Part shown: positions 4,998 to 11,653 of the stretch, piece by piece
How positions within the stretch are numbered: position 1 is the stretch's first letter
Layout of the letters: every line of letters begins with the position of its first letter
From: a virus
Direction: 5' to 3' (one strand)
Length of the DNA stretch: 24,114 bases
Virus record (IMG/VR): IMGVR_UViG_3300029955_000138
Span: 1 to 24,114 of that record
Program-made: the position numbers and the translations under genes
The notes under the pieces: generated by a model
The model's input: only the letters and a program-made list of their open reading frames with translations
What the model was told of the DNA's origin: nothing
Database searches by the model: none

Positions 4998-5197
4998 CTT
5001 TCGACGAACGATACAACGCAGCTTTACGCAAGTACCCTCTTGCCCAAGCATTCGACTCCGCAGAAGATGAATTCGGCGCCGACAGATCAACCGAGTTTCT
5101 TATCGCAATAGTCTGTGATCGGAATGGTGTTGATATGGATGATGTAATCTCTGAACTCGCTGCTTTTTCCGAGGAAGTCGGAGAGCCAGACCAATGA
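4994..5197 (+). CDS. Small acidic hypothetical protein (67 aa)
   Basis: ATG 4994 is chosen over the in-frame ATG 4982 because it gives the usual ATGA overlap and is preceded by GGAGGAAG (4983-4990). The protein is helical and acidic (FDSAEDEFGADRSTEFLIAI, then DMDDVISELAAFSEEVGEPD). No domain recognised. Confidence 0.65.
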   Translation: MTFDERYNAALRKYPLAQAFDSAEDEFGADRSTEFLIAIVCDRNGVDMDDVISELAAFSEEVGEPDQ

Positions 5198-5487
5198 CCA
5201 CCACCGACGAAGTCATCGCCGAAATCACCGCCGCGGGTTTCCTCGTCAACAACCTATTCCAATGCAACACCGCCCAATGGCAAGCGAACCTCCGCAATGC
5301 CACCGGCCTTACTCAGTTCTGTATTGCGGCCACCCCAGCCGAAGCCTTGGAGGGTTGCCTTCTCCTGCTCAATGATCTCGTGCCACCAAGAGAGAACCTC
5401 GCCGGCTTCTCTATCGAAGCCCGCGCCTCTCTATCAGCCCTAATCAACAACCAACCCACCCGCAACCCAATCAACCGGCGGTTCTAA
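5194..5487 (+). CDS. Hypothetical protein (97 aa)
   Basis: The start overlaps the previous stop (ATGA). An N-terminal helix (TTDEVIAEITAAGFLVNN) is followed by WQANLRNATGLTQFCIAATP and EALEGCLLLLNDL, which resembles a small alpha/beta domain. The Asn/Pro/Arg-rich end looks disordered. No named family. Its stop TAA shares a base with the ATG of the RHH gene (TAATG). Confidence 0.6.
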   Translation: MTTTDEVIAEITAAGFLVNNLFQCNTAQWQANLRNATGLTQFCIAATPAEALEGCLLLLNDLVPPRENLAGFSIEARASLSALINNQPTRNPINRRF

Positions 5488-5654
5488 TGCGTATCACCTA
5501 CCCCCGGCGCCATCCTGATGGTAAGAAGCTCATAATCGAAATCTCCCTTCGCGTCCACGACGACACCTACGCTGACCTGAAACGCCGCGCCAAAGCCCTC
5601 GGGATCACCATGTCAGAACTCATCCGGCAGTATATAGCAAAGGCTATGGCATGA
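5487..5654 (+). CDS. Ribbon-helix-helix (CopG/Arc-like) DNA-binding protein (55 aa)
   Basis: ATG 5487 overlaps the previous stop as TAATG and TGA is at 5652-5654. The layout is that of an RHH domain: basic N terminus (RITYPRRHPDGKK), beta strand at about 15-22 (LIIEISLR), helix A at about 25-38 (HDDTYADLKRRAKALG), and a turn then helix B at about 41-53 (TMSELIRQYIAKA). RHH proteins dimerise, place the paired strands in the major groove and usually repress promoters, often their own. A target within the phage is likely. The inverted repeat at 694-729 and the promoter at 4448 are candidates by inference. At 55 aa it is the normal size for a minimal RHH factor. Confidence 0.8.
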   Translation: MRITYPRRHPDGKKLIIEISLRVHDDTYADLKRRAKALGITMSELIRQYIAKAMA

Positions 5655-6007
5655 CCGACAAAATCCTAACCCACCTCCGTGATGTTCAAATGCTTATGAA
5701 TGCAGGGCAGCTACTTCCGGCAGGGCGCAGCCTCACTGCCGCTATCGCTGGCGTGGAGAAGATGATTGCGGAACTTAGCGACCAGTCTGCCATAGCTGAC
5801 GACCAATTCAAGGACGCACAGAAGGCTTACGCTGAGCGCACCGCCGCCACCGCCCGCGCCGCCCTTGAAGCTGCGGAGAAAGTGCATGCCGAGAGCGTCA
5901 AGCCTTGGGCAGACAAAGCAGACGCGGCTCGCATCAAGGAGATCGAACGCGACGGCCATTGGTTTGACCGCCTTTCCGCCGCCTCTCACGAACCCACGAA
6001 GGAATAG
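5651..6007 (+). CDS. Helical hypothetical protein (118 aa)
   Basis: The start overlaps the RHH stop as ATGA. The sequence is almost entirely helical and Ala/Glu/Lys-rich, with a likely coiled coil over residues 30-90 (KAYAERTAATARAALEAAEK). A short end carries WFDRLSAASHEPTKE. No domain recognised. It may work with the upstream RHH protein, but only adjacency suggests this. Confidence 0.6.
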   Translation: MTDKILTHLRDVQMLMNAGQLLPAGRSLTAAIAGVEKMIAELSDQSAIADDQFKDAQKAYAERTAATARAALEAAEKVHAESVKPWADKADAARIKEIERDGHWFDRLSAASHEPTKE

Positions 6008-6011
6008 AGCA

Positions 6012-6167
6012 ATGACAGCCCTTGAGGACATTTACCAAGCAATAGCTGTCTGTGGGATCGGCATTATGGTGACGATCACACTTACCACGATCTGCATTTG
6101 CATCTGGCTCAGCCGCATCGCCGTGGCTCTTGATGTCCGCGCCAATATCACCAACCAATCGGAGTAA
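6012..6167 (+). CDS. Single-pass membrane protein (51 aa)
   Basis: ATG at 6012 lies 4 nt after the previous stop; GGAATAGAG precedes it. A hydrophobic span covers residues about 11-33 (AVCGIGIMVTITLTTICICI), with three Cys in it. R35 and a polar C terminus follow. There is no cleavable signal pattern. It is one of several tiny membrane proteins in the rightward arm. Function unknown. Confidence 0.6.
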   Translation: MTALEDIYQAIAVCGIGIMVTITLTTICICIWLSRIAVALDVRANITNQSE

Positions 6168-6171
6168 CCCA

Positions 6172-6375
6172 ATGGCCGTCCCTACCGAAGCCGAAGTCTA
6201 CACCCAAATGATGGAACACCTGCGCAAAGCCCAAGAATGCGCCGCTACCATCTCCCACCTCACCGGCTTGAACTCCGCCAAGCAAGCCACCACCCGCGGC
6301 TGGCTCGTCGTCTCGGAGCAACTCAAGGCCATGCAGCGCGCCATCACCGCGATCGCCGTGGGGAAGTTGCAATGA
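6172..6375 (+). CDS. Helical hypothetical protein (67 aa)
   Basis: ATG 6172 has SD GGAG (6161-6164) and a short gap after the membrane protein. It is helical throughout (EVYTQMMEHLRKAQECAATI, then KQATTRGWLVVSEQLKAMQR). No known family. It ends in an ATGA overlap with the next gene. Confidence 0.6.
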   Translation: MAVPTEAEVYTQMMEHLRKAQECAATISHLTGLNSAKQATTRGWLVVSEQLKAMQRAITAIAVGKLQ

Positions 6376-6569
6376 AACGCTATCTTGTTTTTGCTTATCA
6401 CGCATACTACCCCGGAGGTGGGTGGTGTGATTTCCGGAAATCATTTGACACAGAGGGTGAGGCGGTTACTTACGCCAATGAAATCACGCCCAATTTCAAC
6501 GGCGGTACGGAAGTAGTTGACCTTGAAACTGAGACCGATATTTACACTTACCCAACGGAAACATCATGA
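6372..6569 (+). CDS. Hypothetical protein (65 aa)
   Basis: The start overlaps the previous stop (ATGA at 6372) and its own stop overlaps the helicase start (ATGA at 6566). It reads MKRYLVFAYHAYYPGGGWCD and FRKSFDTEGEAVTYANEI, then an acidic end (VVDLETETDIYTY). A pattern of short strand, Gly turn and helix ending in EAVTYA is common in small phage proteins of unknown function. Base composition is more AT-rich than its neighbours, which may indicate separate origin. Confidence 0.65.
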   Translation: MKRYLVFAYHAYYPGGGWCDFRKSFDTEGEAVTYANEITPNFNGGTEVVDLETETDIYTYPTETS

Positions 6570-7999
6570 CCGAACACCACACCCCGACCCCCGAACAAAC
6601 CCACATCCTCGATCTCGTCCGCACCACCGACGCCAACCTCATGGTCAACGCCCTCGCTGGCACCGGCAAAACCGCCACCCTGAAAATGATTGAGGCTGAA
6701 GCCACCACCAAGCCCATCCTCTTCCTCGCGTTCGGAAAAAAGAACGCGGAGGACGGGCGCAAGACTATGGCCTCCACCACCAAAGTCTCCACCTTCAATT
6801 CCCTCGGTCACGGCATCTGGGCACAAGCCATCGGCCGGGGGTTCAAGCCCGATGTCCGCAAGACCGGGAACCTCTACCGCCAGATCATCGACGACGCCAA
6901 ACCCTCAGCCAAAGGCAAACTCTGGGAAGCTTACTGGACCGTGATCGAAGCCGTGGGTTACGCTAAATCCCTCGGTTATATCCCCTTCGCCCACGCCATG
7001 TCCTCCCGCCGCCTTGCCGACTGGCCCGCCGTCGCCGCGCGCCTCGATGAAGAACCCGATGACTTTATCCACAAGCAAGTCGATCTCGTTCTCAACCACT
7101 CCATCGCCGGGGCCTACACCGGCACCTGCGACTTCGACGACCAGATTTACATGCCTACACTCTTCGCCGGTACCTTCCCGAAATTCCCGCTTGTCATGGT
7201 TGACGAATACCAAGACCTCAACCCCGTCAATCACAAGATGATTGAGAAGCTCACCACCAACTCGCGCCTGATCGGAGTCGGCGACCCGAACCAATCCATC
7301 TACGCCTTCCGCGGGGCTTTCGCAAAAGGCATGGAGACGGCTGTTGAGGCTTTCCACATGACCGAGTGCGATCTCACCGTTTCCTTCCGCTGCCCTGAGG
7401 CCGTTGTTCGCAGCGTTCGCTGGCACGTCCCGAAGTTCCGCTGGTCCAACACCGGAGGCACCGTCCTTGATCTACCATCGCTTGAAATCGCCGCCCTCTC
7501 TGCCGGAGCTACTTTTATCTGCCGCAATAATGCTCCCTTGTTTTCTCTTGCTATGCGTTGTCTTAGCGCTGGTGTGGGGGTCAATGTTAGTGGGTCTGAT
7601 ATTGGCCCCCGCATCGTCCGGCAAATGAAGAAACTCGGCCCGGAAGACACCACCCGCGCCAGCCTCCTCGAACGCATCGCCGAATGGCAAGCTGGCAAGG
7701 AAGACCGTGGATCCAAAGTCGCCGCCGACCAAGCCGCTTGCATGAGGGTCTTCGCGGAGTCCGGCGATAACCTCGGCCAAGCCCTGCGCTACGCTGAGCA
7801 TCTGTTCGCCCAGACCACCGGGCAACTCTACTTCACCACCGGGCATAAAGCCAAAGGCCTCGAATACCCAGTGGTCATCCACCTCGATCACTGGCTCCTC
7901 GGCGAATCAGAACAGGATAGGAACCTTTCTTATGTCATCTCAACCCGGTCTTCGGACCAACTCTACCGAGTCAACTCCAATGATGTCAGGATAGATTAA
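6566..7999 (+). CDS. UvrD/Rep-type superfamily 1 DNA helicase (477 aa)
   Basis: All SF1A motifs are present in order: Q motif (PTPEQ, 7-11), Walker A ALAGTGKT (29-36), motif Ia (FLAFGKKNAED, 53-63), motif II VDEYQD (212-217), motif III GDPNQSIYAFRG (239-250), SFRCP (273-277), motif V TGHKAKGLEYPVV (425-437) and motif VI YVISTRSSDQLY (456-467, R461). It should be a 3'-5' ATP-driven DNA translocase. At 477 aa it is shorter than bacterial UvrD (about 700 aa), with reduced 1B/2B subdomains, typical of phage versions. It shares an operon with a RecB-like nuclease, a Sak4-like ATPase and an SSB, which points to recombination/repair or replication restart. It starts at an ATGA overlap with the previous gene. 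Confidence 0.92.
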   Translation: MTEHHTPTPEQTHILDLVRTTDANLMVNALAGTGKTATLKMIEAEATTKPILFLAFGKKNAEDGRKTMASTTKVSTFNSLGHGIWAQAIGRGFKPDVRKTGNLYRQIIDDAKPSAKGKLWEAYWTVIEAVGYAKSLGYIPFAHAMSSRRLADWPAVAARLDEEPDDFIHKQVDLVLNHSIAGAYTGTCDFDDQIYMPTLFAGTFPKFPLVMVDEYQDLNPVNHKMIEKLTTNSRLIGVGDPNQSIYAFRGAFAKGMETAVEAFHMTECDLTVSFRCPEAVVRSVRWHVPKFRWSNTGGTVLDLPSLEIAALSAGATFICRNNAPLFSLAMRCLSAGVGVNVSGSDIGPRIVRQMKKLGPEDTTRASLLERIAEWQAGKEDRGSKVAADQAACMRVFAESGDNLGQALRYAEHLFAQTTGQLYFTTGHKAKGLEYPVVIHLDHWLLGESEQDRNLSYVISTRSSDQLYRVNSNDVRID

Positions 8000-8196
8000 T
8001 GCTTGAGCCTCCCAAAGTAATCACCTGTGGTTATATTGGCTGCGATAAACCAGTGACCAACATTGCAGCTGGGCGCGTATCATCAAAAATACCGCGCTAC
8101 TTCTGTGAAGATCACGCACAGATTGTAGCCAACGAACAGGAGCCGGAATATGTTGTCTCTTGCCCCAACTGTGGTTGCCGATTTGGAGTAAATTAA
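7999..8196 (+). CDS. Small zinc-binding protein (65 aa)
   Basis: It starts in a TAATG overlap with the helicase stop. Two probable metal clusters are seen: C10-x4-C15 with C36-x2-H39, and C55-x2-C58-x-C60 (CPNCGC) near the C terminus. The second resembles half of a zinc ribbon. These suggest one or two structural zinc sites in a small nucleic-acid or protein binder. Its place just after the helicase suggests a role in the same DNA pathway, but this is inference. No named family recognised. Confidence 0.65.
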   Translation: MLEPPKVITCGYIGCDKPVTNIAAGRVSSKIPRYFCEDHAQIVANEQEPEYVVSCPNCGCRFGVN

Positions 8197-8507
8197 TGTC
8201 CCTACCGAACTCCCTCCATGCCTACATCTCCGAACTCGACGCCTTCGACCGGGCCTCGAAATCGGACAAAGGCATCCGAATCGAAATGCCCTCCTTCTCC
8301 AAGGCCCGGCACTACGCCAACCGCCTGAACTACGCGCGGAAACTCGACCGCACGGAGAACGCGAAAGTCCTCGACGAAGACATGCCGATGCACGGCAAGT
8401 CTGACTATGACTGCTTCATGGTCTCTGTCAAGGAAGACACCGCCGGTTGTTGGTGGGTGTATATCGAAAAGAACGACGTGATCCCGGGCGAGGTGGAGGA
8501 ACTCTGA
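8196..8507 (+). CDS. Hypothetical protein (103 aa)
   Basis: ATG 8196 is chosen over the in-frame ATG 8160 because it gives a TAATG overlap and avoids running through the zinc protein. The protein has helices (SLHAYISELDAFDRASKSD, FSKARHYANRLNYARKLD) and then strands (YDCFMVSVKEDTAGCWWVYI). The end is acidic. It resembles a small alpha/beta domain without visible catalytic residues. Unknown function. Confidence 0.65.
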   Translation: MSLPNSLHAYISELDAFDRASKSDKGIRIEMPSFSKARHYANRLNYARKLDRTENAKVLDEDMPMHGKSDYDCFMVSVKEDTAGCWWVYIEKNDVIPGEVEEL

Positions 8508-8731
8508 TGGCCATTGAAGACACACTGAAAACGATTTTGGAAGAAAACCATGACGACCCTGCTGCCGTCATGGTTTTCAACCACGTCATCGCTGAGATCA
8601 CCAAACTCCGCAAGCAGATCATCCTGCTCAAGGCCCGCGACGAAACCCTCAGCAAGCTCGAAGCTGCTGGCGTGGATAATTGGGAGGGCTACAGCGAAGC
8701 CTTTCAAGACGATGACGAGGATGAAGAATGA
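8507..8731 (+). CDS. Acidic helical hypothetical protein (74 aa)
   Basis: ATG 8507 overlaps the previous stop (TGATG). It has a coiled-coil-like central helix (VIAEITKLRKQIILLKARDE) and a very acidic tail (FQDDDEDEE). Such tails occur in SSB-like and DNA-mimic proteins, but no further evidence supports either. It ends in an ATGA overlap. Confidence 0.6.
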   Translation: MAIEDTLKTILEENHDDPAAVMVFNHVIAEITKLRKQIILLKARDETLSKLEAAGVDNWEGYSEAFQDDDEDEE

Positions 8732-8964
8732 CCGACATAATGACATGGACCGACGGACAGATCGACGACGTTACCCACAAGTTCGAAACCCTGATCCACG
8801 GTCCCGCCCCCACACGTAAGATCGGCTTCATCACCGTGATCTTCCCTGTTGAGGAAACCGCCCGAGCCAAACTCCTCTCCAACGTTGAGAAGCGCATGAT
8901 CATCAACGTCATGTACCAGCTTCTCAAGGCGTTGACCACCGAGGCGCCGGCCAATGGCGGATGA
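8728..8964 (+). CDS. Hypothetical protein (78 aa)
   Basis: It starts in an ATGA overlap. A segment with a hydrophobic strand (RKIGFITVIFPVEETARAKL) is flanked by helices (KRMIINVMYQLLKAL). No recognised family and no membrane span. Its last 11 nt overlap the next gene. Confidence 0.6.
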   Translation: MTDIMTWTDGQIDDVTHKFETLIHGPAPTRKIGFITVIFPVEETARAKLLSNVEKRMIINVMYQLLKALTTEAPANGG

Positions 8965-9202
8965 CCAATTCATCCTCAACGAAGAATCCCTGATGTCTCT
9001 CTGGGAACAAGCCACCAAGGAAGAGATCGGCCTGACCTTCGCCCTCGACAACCCCGCCGATGTGGATTGGCTTAAGCAAAAACTCTACCAACTCCGGCGG
9101 GATTTCTCGCCAGAGTCCCACCACGAATTCATTCTTCACGTCAACGACGATTGCAAAACCGTCATGATCTACCGCCGCGCATCCAAGGAAGCACTCAGAT
9201 GA
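8954..9202 (+). CDS. Hypothetical protein (82 aa)
   Basis: ATG at 8954 overlaps the previous gene by 11 nt, with GAGGCGCCGG just upstream. The acidic helical N-terminal part (EESLMSLWEQATKEEIGLTF) leads to HHEFILHVNDDCKTVMIYRR. No domain recognised. The following gene starts within its stop (ATGA). Confidence 0.6.
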   Translation: MADDQFILNEESLMSLWEQATKEEIGLTFALDNPADVDWLKQKLYQLRRDFSPESHHEFILHVNDDCKTVMIYRRASKEALR

Positions 9203-9426
9203 AACGCGAATCAATCGCCGAAACCACACTCCGCAAGCAAGTCGAACAGACCAACACACGCATCGACAGCTTGCGCATCGAAGCAAACACCATCGAGACG
9301 CAAATCACCACCCTCAAGCAAATGCGGGATAATTTTCTCTACGAAATATCCCGGCTGAGAGCGGCGCGCCTTGCACCCTCTATCCGCAACACAAAGAAAG
9401 GCCCCACCGATGACCTACCATTCTGA
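9199..9426 (+). CDS. Coiled-coil protein (75 aa)
   Basis: ATG 9199 overlaps the previous stop (ATGA). Residues 5-55 form a continuous coiled coil with regular heptads (TTLRKQVEQTNTRIDSLRIE, then ANTIETQITTLKQMRDNFLY). The C terminus is basic/polar (IRNTKKGPTDDLPF). It is probably an oligomer. Function unknown. Confidence 0.65.
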   Translation: MKRESIAETTLRKQVEQTNTRIDSLRIEANTIETQITTLKQMRDNFLYEISRLRAARLAPSIRNTKKGPTDDLPF

Positions 9427-9658
9427 CATCCACATCCTCGGCGGGCTTTCCGTCGGTATCGCGTGGGAATATGAAGGGGCCGATTGGTCCGTAGGTTGCC
9501 CGGGAGGCGTAGATGACTGGTACATCGAATCAATCAACGGCCGGAAAACCAAAGCCGACTTTCTCTATCCGCGCATCGACGCCACCCCCGGAGAAGAAGA
9601 TCGAATCATCCAAGCCCTCCTCGACGACCGAAGCACATGGGACCGAGACTATGAATGA
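9410..9658 (+). CDS. Hypothetical protein (82 aa)
   Basis: ATG 9410 overlaps the previous gene by 17 nt and follows AAAGAAAGG (9393-9401). It starts MTYHSDIHILGGLSVGIAWE, with a beta-rich Trp-containing core (GADWSVGCPGGVDDWYIESI) and an acidic helical end. No family named. Confidence 0.6.
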   Translation: MTYHSDIHILGGLSVGIAWEYEGADWSVGCPGGVDDWYIESINGRKTKADFLYPRIDATPGEEDRIIQALLDDRSTWDRDYE

Positions 9659-9878
9659 AACCCTCGACGAACCCACACTCAACGAACTCATGGACCGGAA
9701 CCCGCTGGACCTGACTCAAGACGACCTCACGCGCCTCGTTGCTCACTACCGCGCCCAGCGTGAAGCCGGCCCACGCCCGAAGAAAGAAACCGGCCCGACC
9801 GCGAAGATCAACCTTGCCTCGCTCGGCCTCAAAGCCCCGGAAGTCCCCGCGGGTTCCATTATCAAACGGAGGGTGTGA
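9651..9878 (+). CDS. Hypothetical protein (75 aa)
   Basis: ATG 9651 overlaps the previous stop by 8 nt. It reads MNETLDEPTLNELMDRNPLD, followed by DLTRLVAHYRAQREAGPRPK, a Lys-rich linker and KAPEVPAGSIIKRRV. A short acidic helix pair followed by a basic disordered tail suggests a peptide-like binding protein. Unknown function. Confidence 0.6.
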   Translation: MNETLDEPTLNELMDRNPLDLTQDDLTRLVAHYRAQREAGPRPKKETGPTAKINLASLGLKAPEVPAGSIIKRRV

Positions 9879-10189
9879 TGGCTTGGCTTCCTATGAAAGA
9901 TGCACCCAAGGATCGCCCCATCTTGGGTTGGTGCATTCATGAGGCAGATGCCTATCATGATGAGGGCAAGCTCACGTTGTATGCCGCTCATGTGGAGGGC
10001 ATGTCTCATGGCGAAGACGGCCCCAATGTTCTTGTGTGGGGCGGGAGCTATGACGACAGTTCATATGAAAATCCTACCGGCGGCTATCTTCCTGACTGGT
10101 GGCATCTCAAAGGTTCCGAAGATGAAGTAGCTGCCTACCCCGTTGCATGGATGCCGATTGAGGATTTCATACCGGAGATAGATAAATGA
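9878..10189 (+). CDS. DUF551-like protein (103 aa)
   Basis: ATG 9878 overlaps the previous stop (TGATG) and follows CGGAGGG (9867-9873). It opens with MAWLPMKDAPKDRPILGW, which matches the W.P...APKD..IL. signature I know from DUF551-type phage proteins. It ends in the usual second Trp motif (WWHLKG ... AWMPIEDF). The function of that family is unknown; it is common in phage and prophage small-gene regions. The gene has more T-ending codons than its neighbours. Confidence 0.7.
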   Translation: MAWLPMKDAPKDRPILGWCIHEADAYHDEGKLTLYAAHVEGMSHGEDGPNVLVWGGSYDDSSYENPTGGYLPDWWHLKGSEDEVAAYPVAWMPIEDFIPEIDK

Positions 10190-10248
10190 GATATCTCGCC
10201 CTCTTCCTCGACGTTTGCCGATCAATCGGAGGCCAACCCCATGGATGA
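10186..10248 (+). CDS. Possible 20-aa micro-ORF between DUF551-like and nuclease genes
   Basis: ATG 10186 overlaps the previous stop (ATGAG) and TGA is at 10246-10248, inside the start of the nuclease gene. CGGAG lies about 10 nt upstream. The product MRYLALFLDVCRSIGGQPHG is too short to judge. It may serve to couple translation of the nuclease to the gene before it, or it may be chance. Confidence 0.25.
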   Translation: MRYLALFLDVCRSIGGQPHG

Positions 10249-11236
10249 ATCCAACTTCACCTCCAAAGACACGCCGACCCAATCCCCATTCCTCCCCGGC
10301 ACCAATATTCAATACGCCATCGACTCAACCTCGATCGGCCTGATGAAGACTTGCATGAAGCTCTACCATTACAAAATGGTTCTCGGCTACCAGACCAAAA
10401 CCGAGAAGGTCGATCTGTACTTCGGCAGCGAATTCCATCAGGCCCTGCAAGAATACGACCTCAACATCGCCGCCGGGCTTCCGCACGAAGCCGCGCTGGA
10501 AGACGTGATCCGCGAACTCATGATCCGCACCAAGGACTTCGCCCCGGACACCTCGGTCAGGCCCGGTAAGTACAAGAACCGCGAGTCACTTATCCGGTCG
10601 GTGATTAACTACTGCGATCACCGGCGGTCCGATGTGATGCAGACTTACATCCTCTCCGACGGGCGCCCGGCAGTGGAACTGTCCTTCCGCTTTGAACTTG
10701 AGTTCGGCCCGGAAGCCGCTAACATCCTCGGCCGCCAGTCCCAACCCTACGTCCTCTGCGGCCACCTCGACCGCGTAGTCACCGACCCTTCCGGCGACCT
10801 GTTCATTGAAGACCACAAGACCACCACCTCGACCCCGGGTTCCTATTACTTCAACCAATTCGAACCCAACAACCAGATGTCCCTCTATTCCTTCGCCGGG
10901 AAAATCGTCCTCGACATGCCAATCAAAGGCATCATGATCAACGCGGTGCAGATGCTACTCACCGCGCCCTACAACAACTTCACCCGCGGGTTCACTTTCC
11001 GCAACAACGACCAACTCGAAGAGTGGCTATTCGACCTCGCCACTCACCTCCAAATGGCTGAGTGGTGCGCGACCAATGACATCTGGCCACAGAACGACAC
11101 GGCCTGCAACAAATACTCCGGCTGCGAGTTCCGCGCCGTCTGTGCCAAAGCTCCGAACGTCCGTCGTATCTATCTCAACTCGGACTTCGTACAACTTCCA
11201 CCGGAGGAGAGATGGAACCCGTTGAAGTCCAGATAA
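10241..11236 (+). CDS. PD-(D/E)XK nuclease, RecB/Cas4-like, with probable Fe-S cluster (331 aa)
   Basis: ATG 10241 follows SD GGAGG at 10229-10233. Nuclease motifs occur in the usual order: an N-terminal helix with C38 (MKTCMKLYHY), GSEFHQAL (62-69, H66), GHLDRVV (174-180, D177), IEDHKTT (189-195, E190-D-H-K193) and QMSLY (212-216). Three more cysteines, C289, C295 and C301, stand at the C terminus. Together with C38 they match the four-Cys iron-sulfur layout of AddB and Cas4-type nucleases. The enzyme should cut DNA ends, likely as an exonuclease. With the separate UvrD-like helicase upstream it could form a two-part helicase-nuclease; alternatively it works with the Sak4-like ATPase and SSB in recombination. 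No Cas genes or arrays are nearby, so an adaptation role is unlikely. Confidence 0.88.
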   Translation: MDESNFTSKDTPTQSPFLPGTNIQYAIDSTSIGLMKTCMKLYHYKMVLGYQTKTEKVDLYFGSEFHQALQEYDLNIAAGLPHEAALEDVIRELMIRTKDFAPDTSVRPGKYKNRESLIRSVINYCDHRRSDVMQTYILSDGRPAVELSFRFELEFGPEAANILGRQSQPYVLCGHLDRVVTDPSGDLFIEDHKTTTSTPGSYYFNQFEPNNQMSLYSFAGKIVLDMPIKGIMINAVQMLLTAPYNNFTRGFTFRNNDQLEEWLFDLATHLQMAEWCATNDIWPQNDTACNKYSGCEFRAVCAKAPNVRRIYLNSDFVQLPPEERWNPLKSR

Positions 11237-11394
11237 TCGAAGTCCCTGTCATCATCGCAACTGTGGAAAGCTACACTGATGGATACGTCAAATTCGACTG
11301 CTTCTCCGACGGGTTGCGGCTCGGTACAGAGTTCAAGCAAGGCCAACGAGTTCGGATCACTTTTACCAAAGATCACAAAGGAAGCCCTGCTTGA
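11212..11394 (+). CDS. Hypothetical protein (60 aa)
   Basis: ATG 11212 overlaps the nuclease gene by 25 nt and has a strong SD GGAGGAGAG (11203-11211) immediately upstream, with very short spacing. The protein is beta-rich (VEVQIIEVPVIIATVESYTD, then GQRVRITFTKDHKG), perhaps a small OB- or SH3-like barrel. No family recognised. The frame overlaps the following DUF6378-like gene. Confidence 0.55.
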   Translation: MEPVEVQIIEVPVIIATVESYTDGYVKFDCFSDGLRLGTEFKQGQRVRITFTKDHKGSPA

Positions 11395-11653
11395 CGCAGC
11401 TAAAGGCACGGTCGCCGATCGCGGGCTGAACTACGGCGCACCCGAGGATAACTTCGGCCGGATCGCGCGGCTCTGGAACACCCACCTGACCAACCGCCAC
11501 AACGGCCCGCTCACCCCCGCCGACGTGGCTCAGATGATGGTCCTCATGAAAGTCGCCCGCCTCGAAAACACCCCGGCCCACCTCGACTCATGGACAGACA
11601 TCGCCGGCTATGCTGCCTGCGGCGCCAATATAACCTGTAAGGCACCCGAATGA
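11279..11653 (+). CDS. DUF6378-like protein (124 aa from the ATG; start uncertain)
   Basis: The conserved part begins near residue 36: ALLDAAKGTVADRGLNYGAP, then NFGRIARLWNTHL, DVAQMMVLMKVARLE and DSWTDIAGYAACG. This matches a phage family I know as DUF6378, of unknown function, sometimes placed near nucleotide metabolism. The only in-frame ATG (11279) lies 116 nt inside the previous gene and adds about 35 residues of low-complexity Ser/Thr sequence. A CTG at 11387 preceded by AAGGAAG fits the domain boundary better. A +1 frameshift from the 60-aa gene is a third possibility. The domain call is firm; the start is not. Confidence 0.7.
   Translation: MDTSNSTASPTGCGSVQSSSKANEFGSLLPKITKEALLDAAKGTVADRGLNYGAPEDNFGRIARLWNTHLTNRHNGPLTPADVAQMMVLMKVARLENTPAHLDSWTDIAGYAACGANITCKAPE

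Noticed and set aside
10241-11236. Cas4 of a CRISPR system
   Set aside because: The nuclease motifs and Cys fit Cas4/AddB-type proteins, but no other cas gene, repeat array or spacer is present. Stand-alone versions are common in phages.
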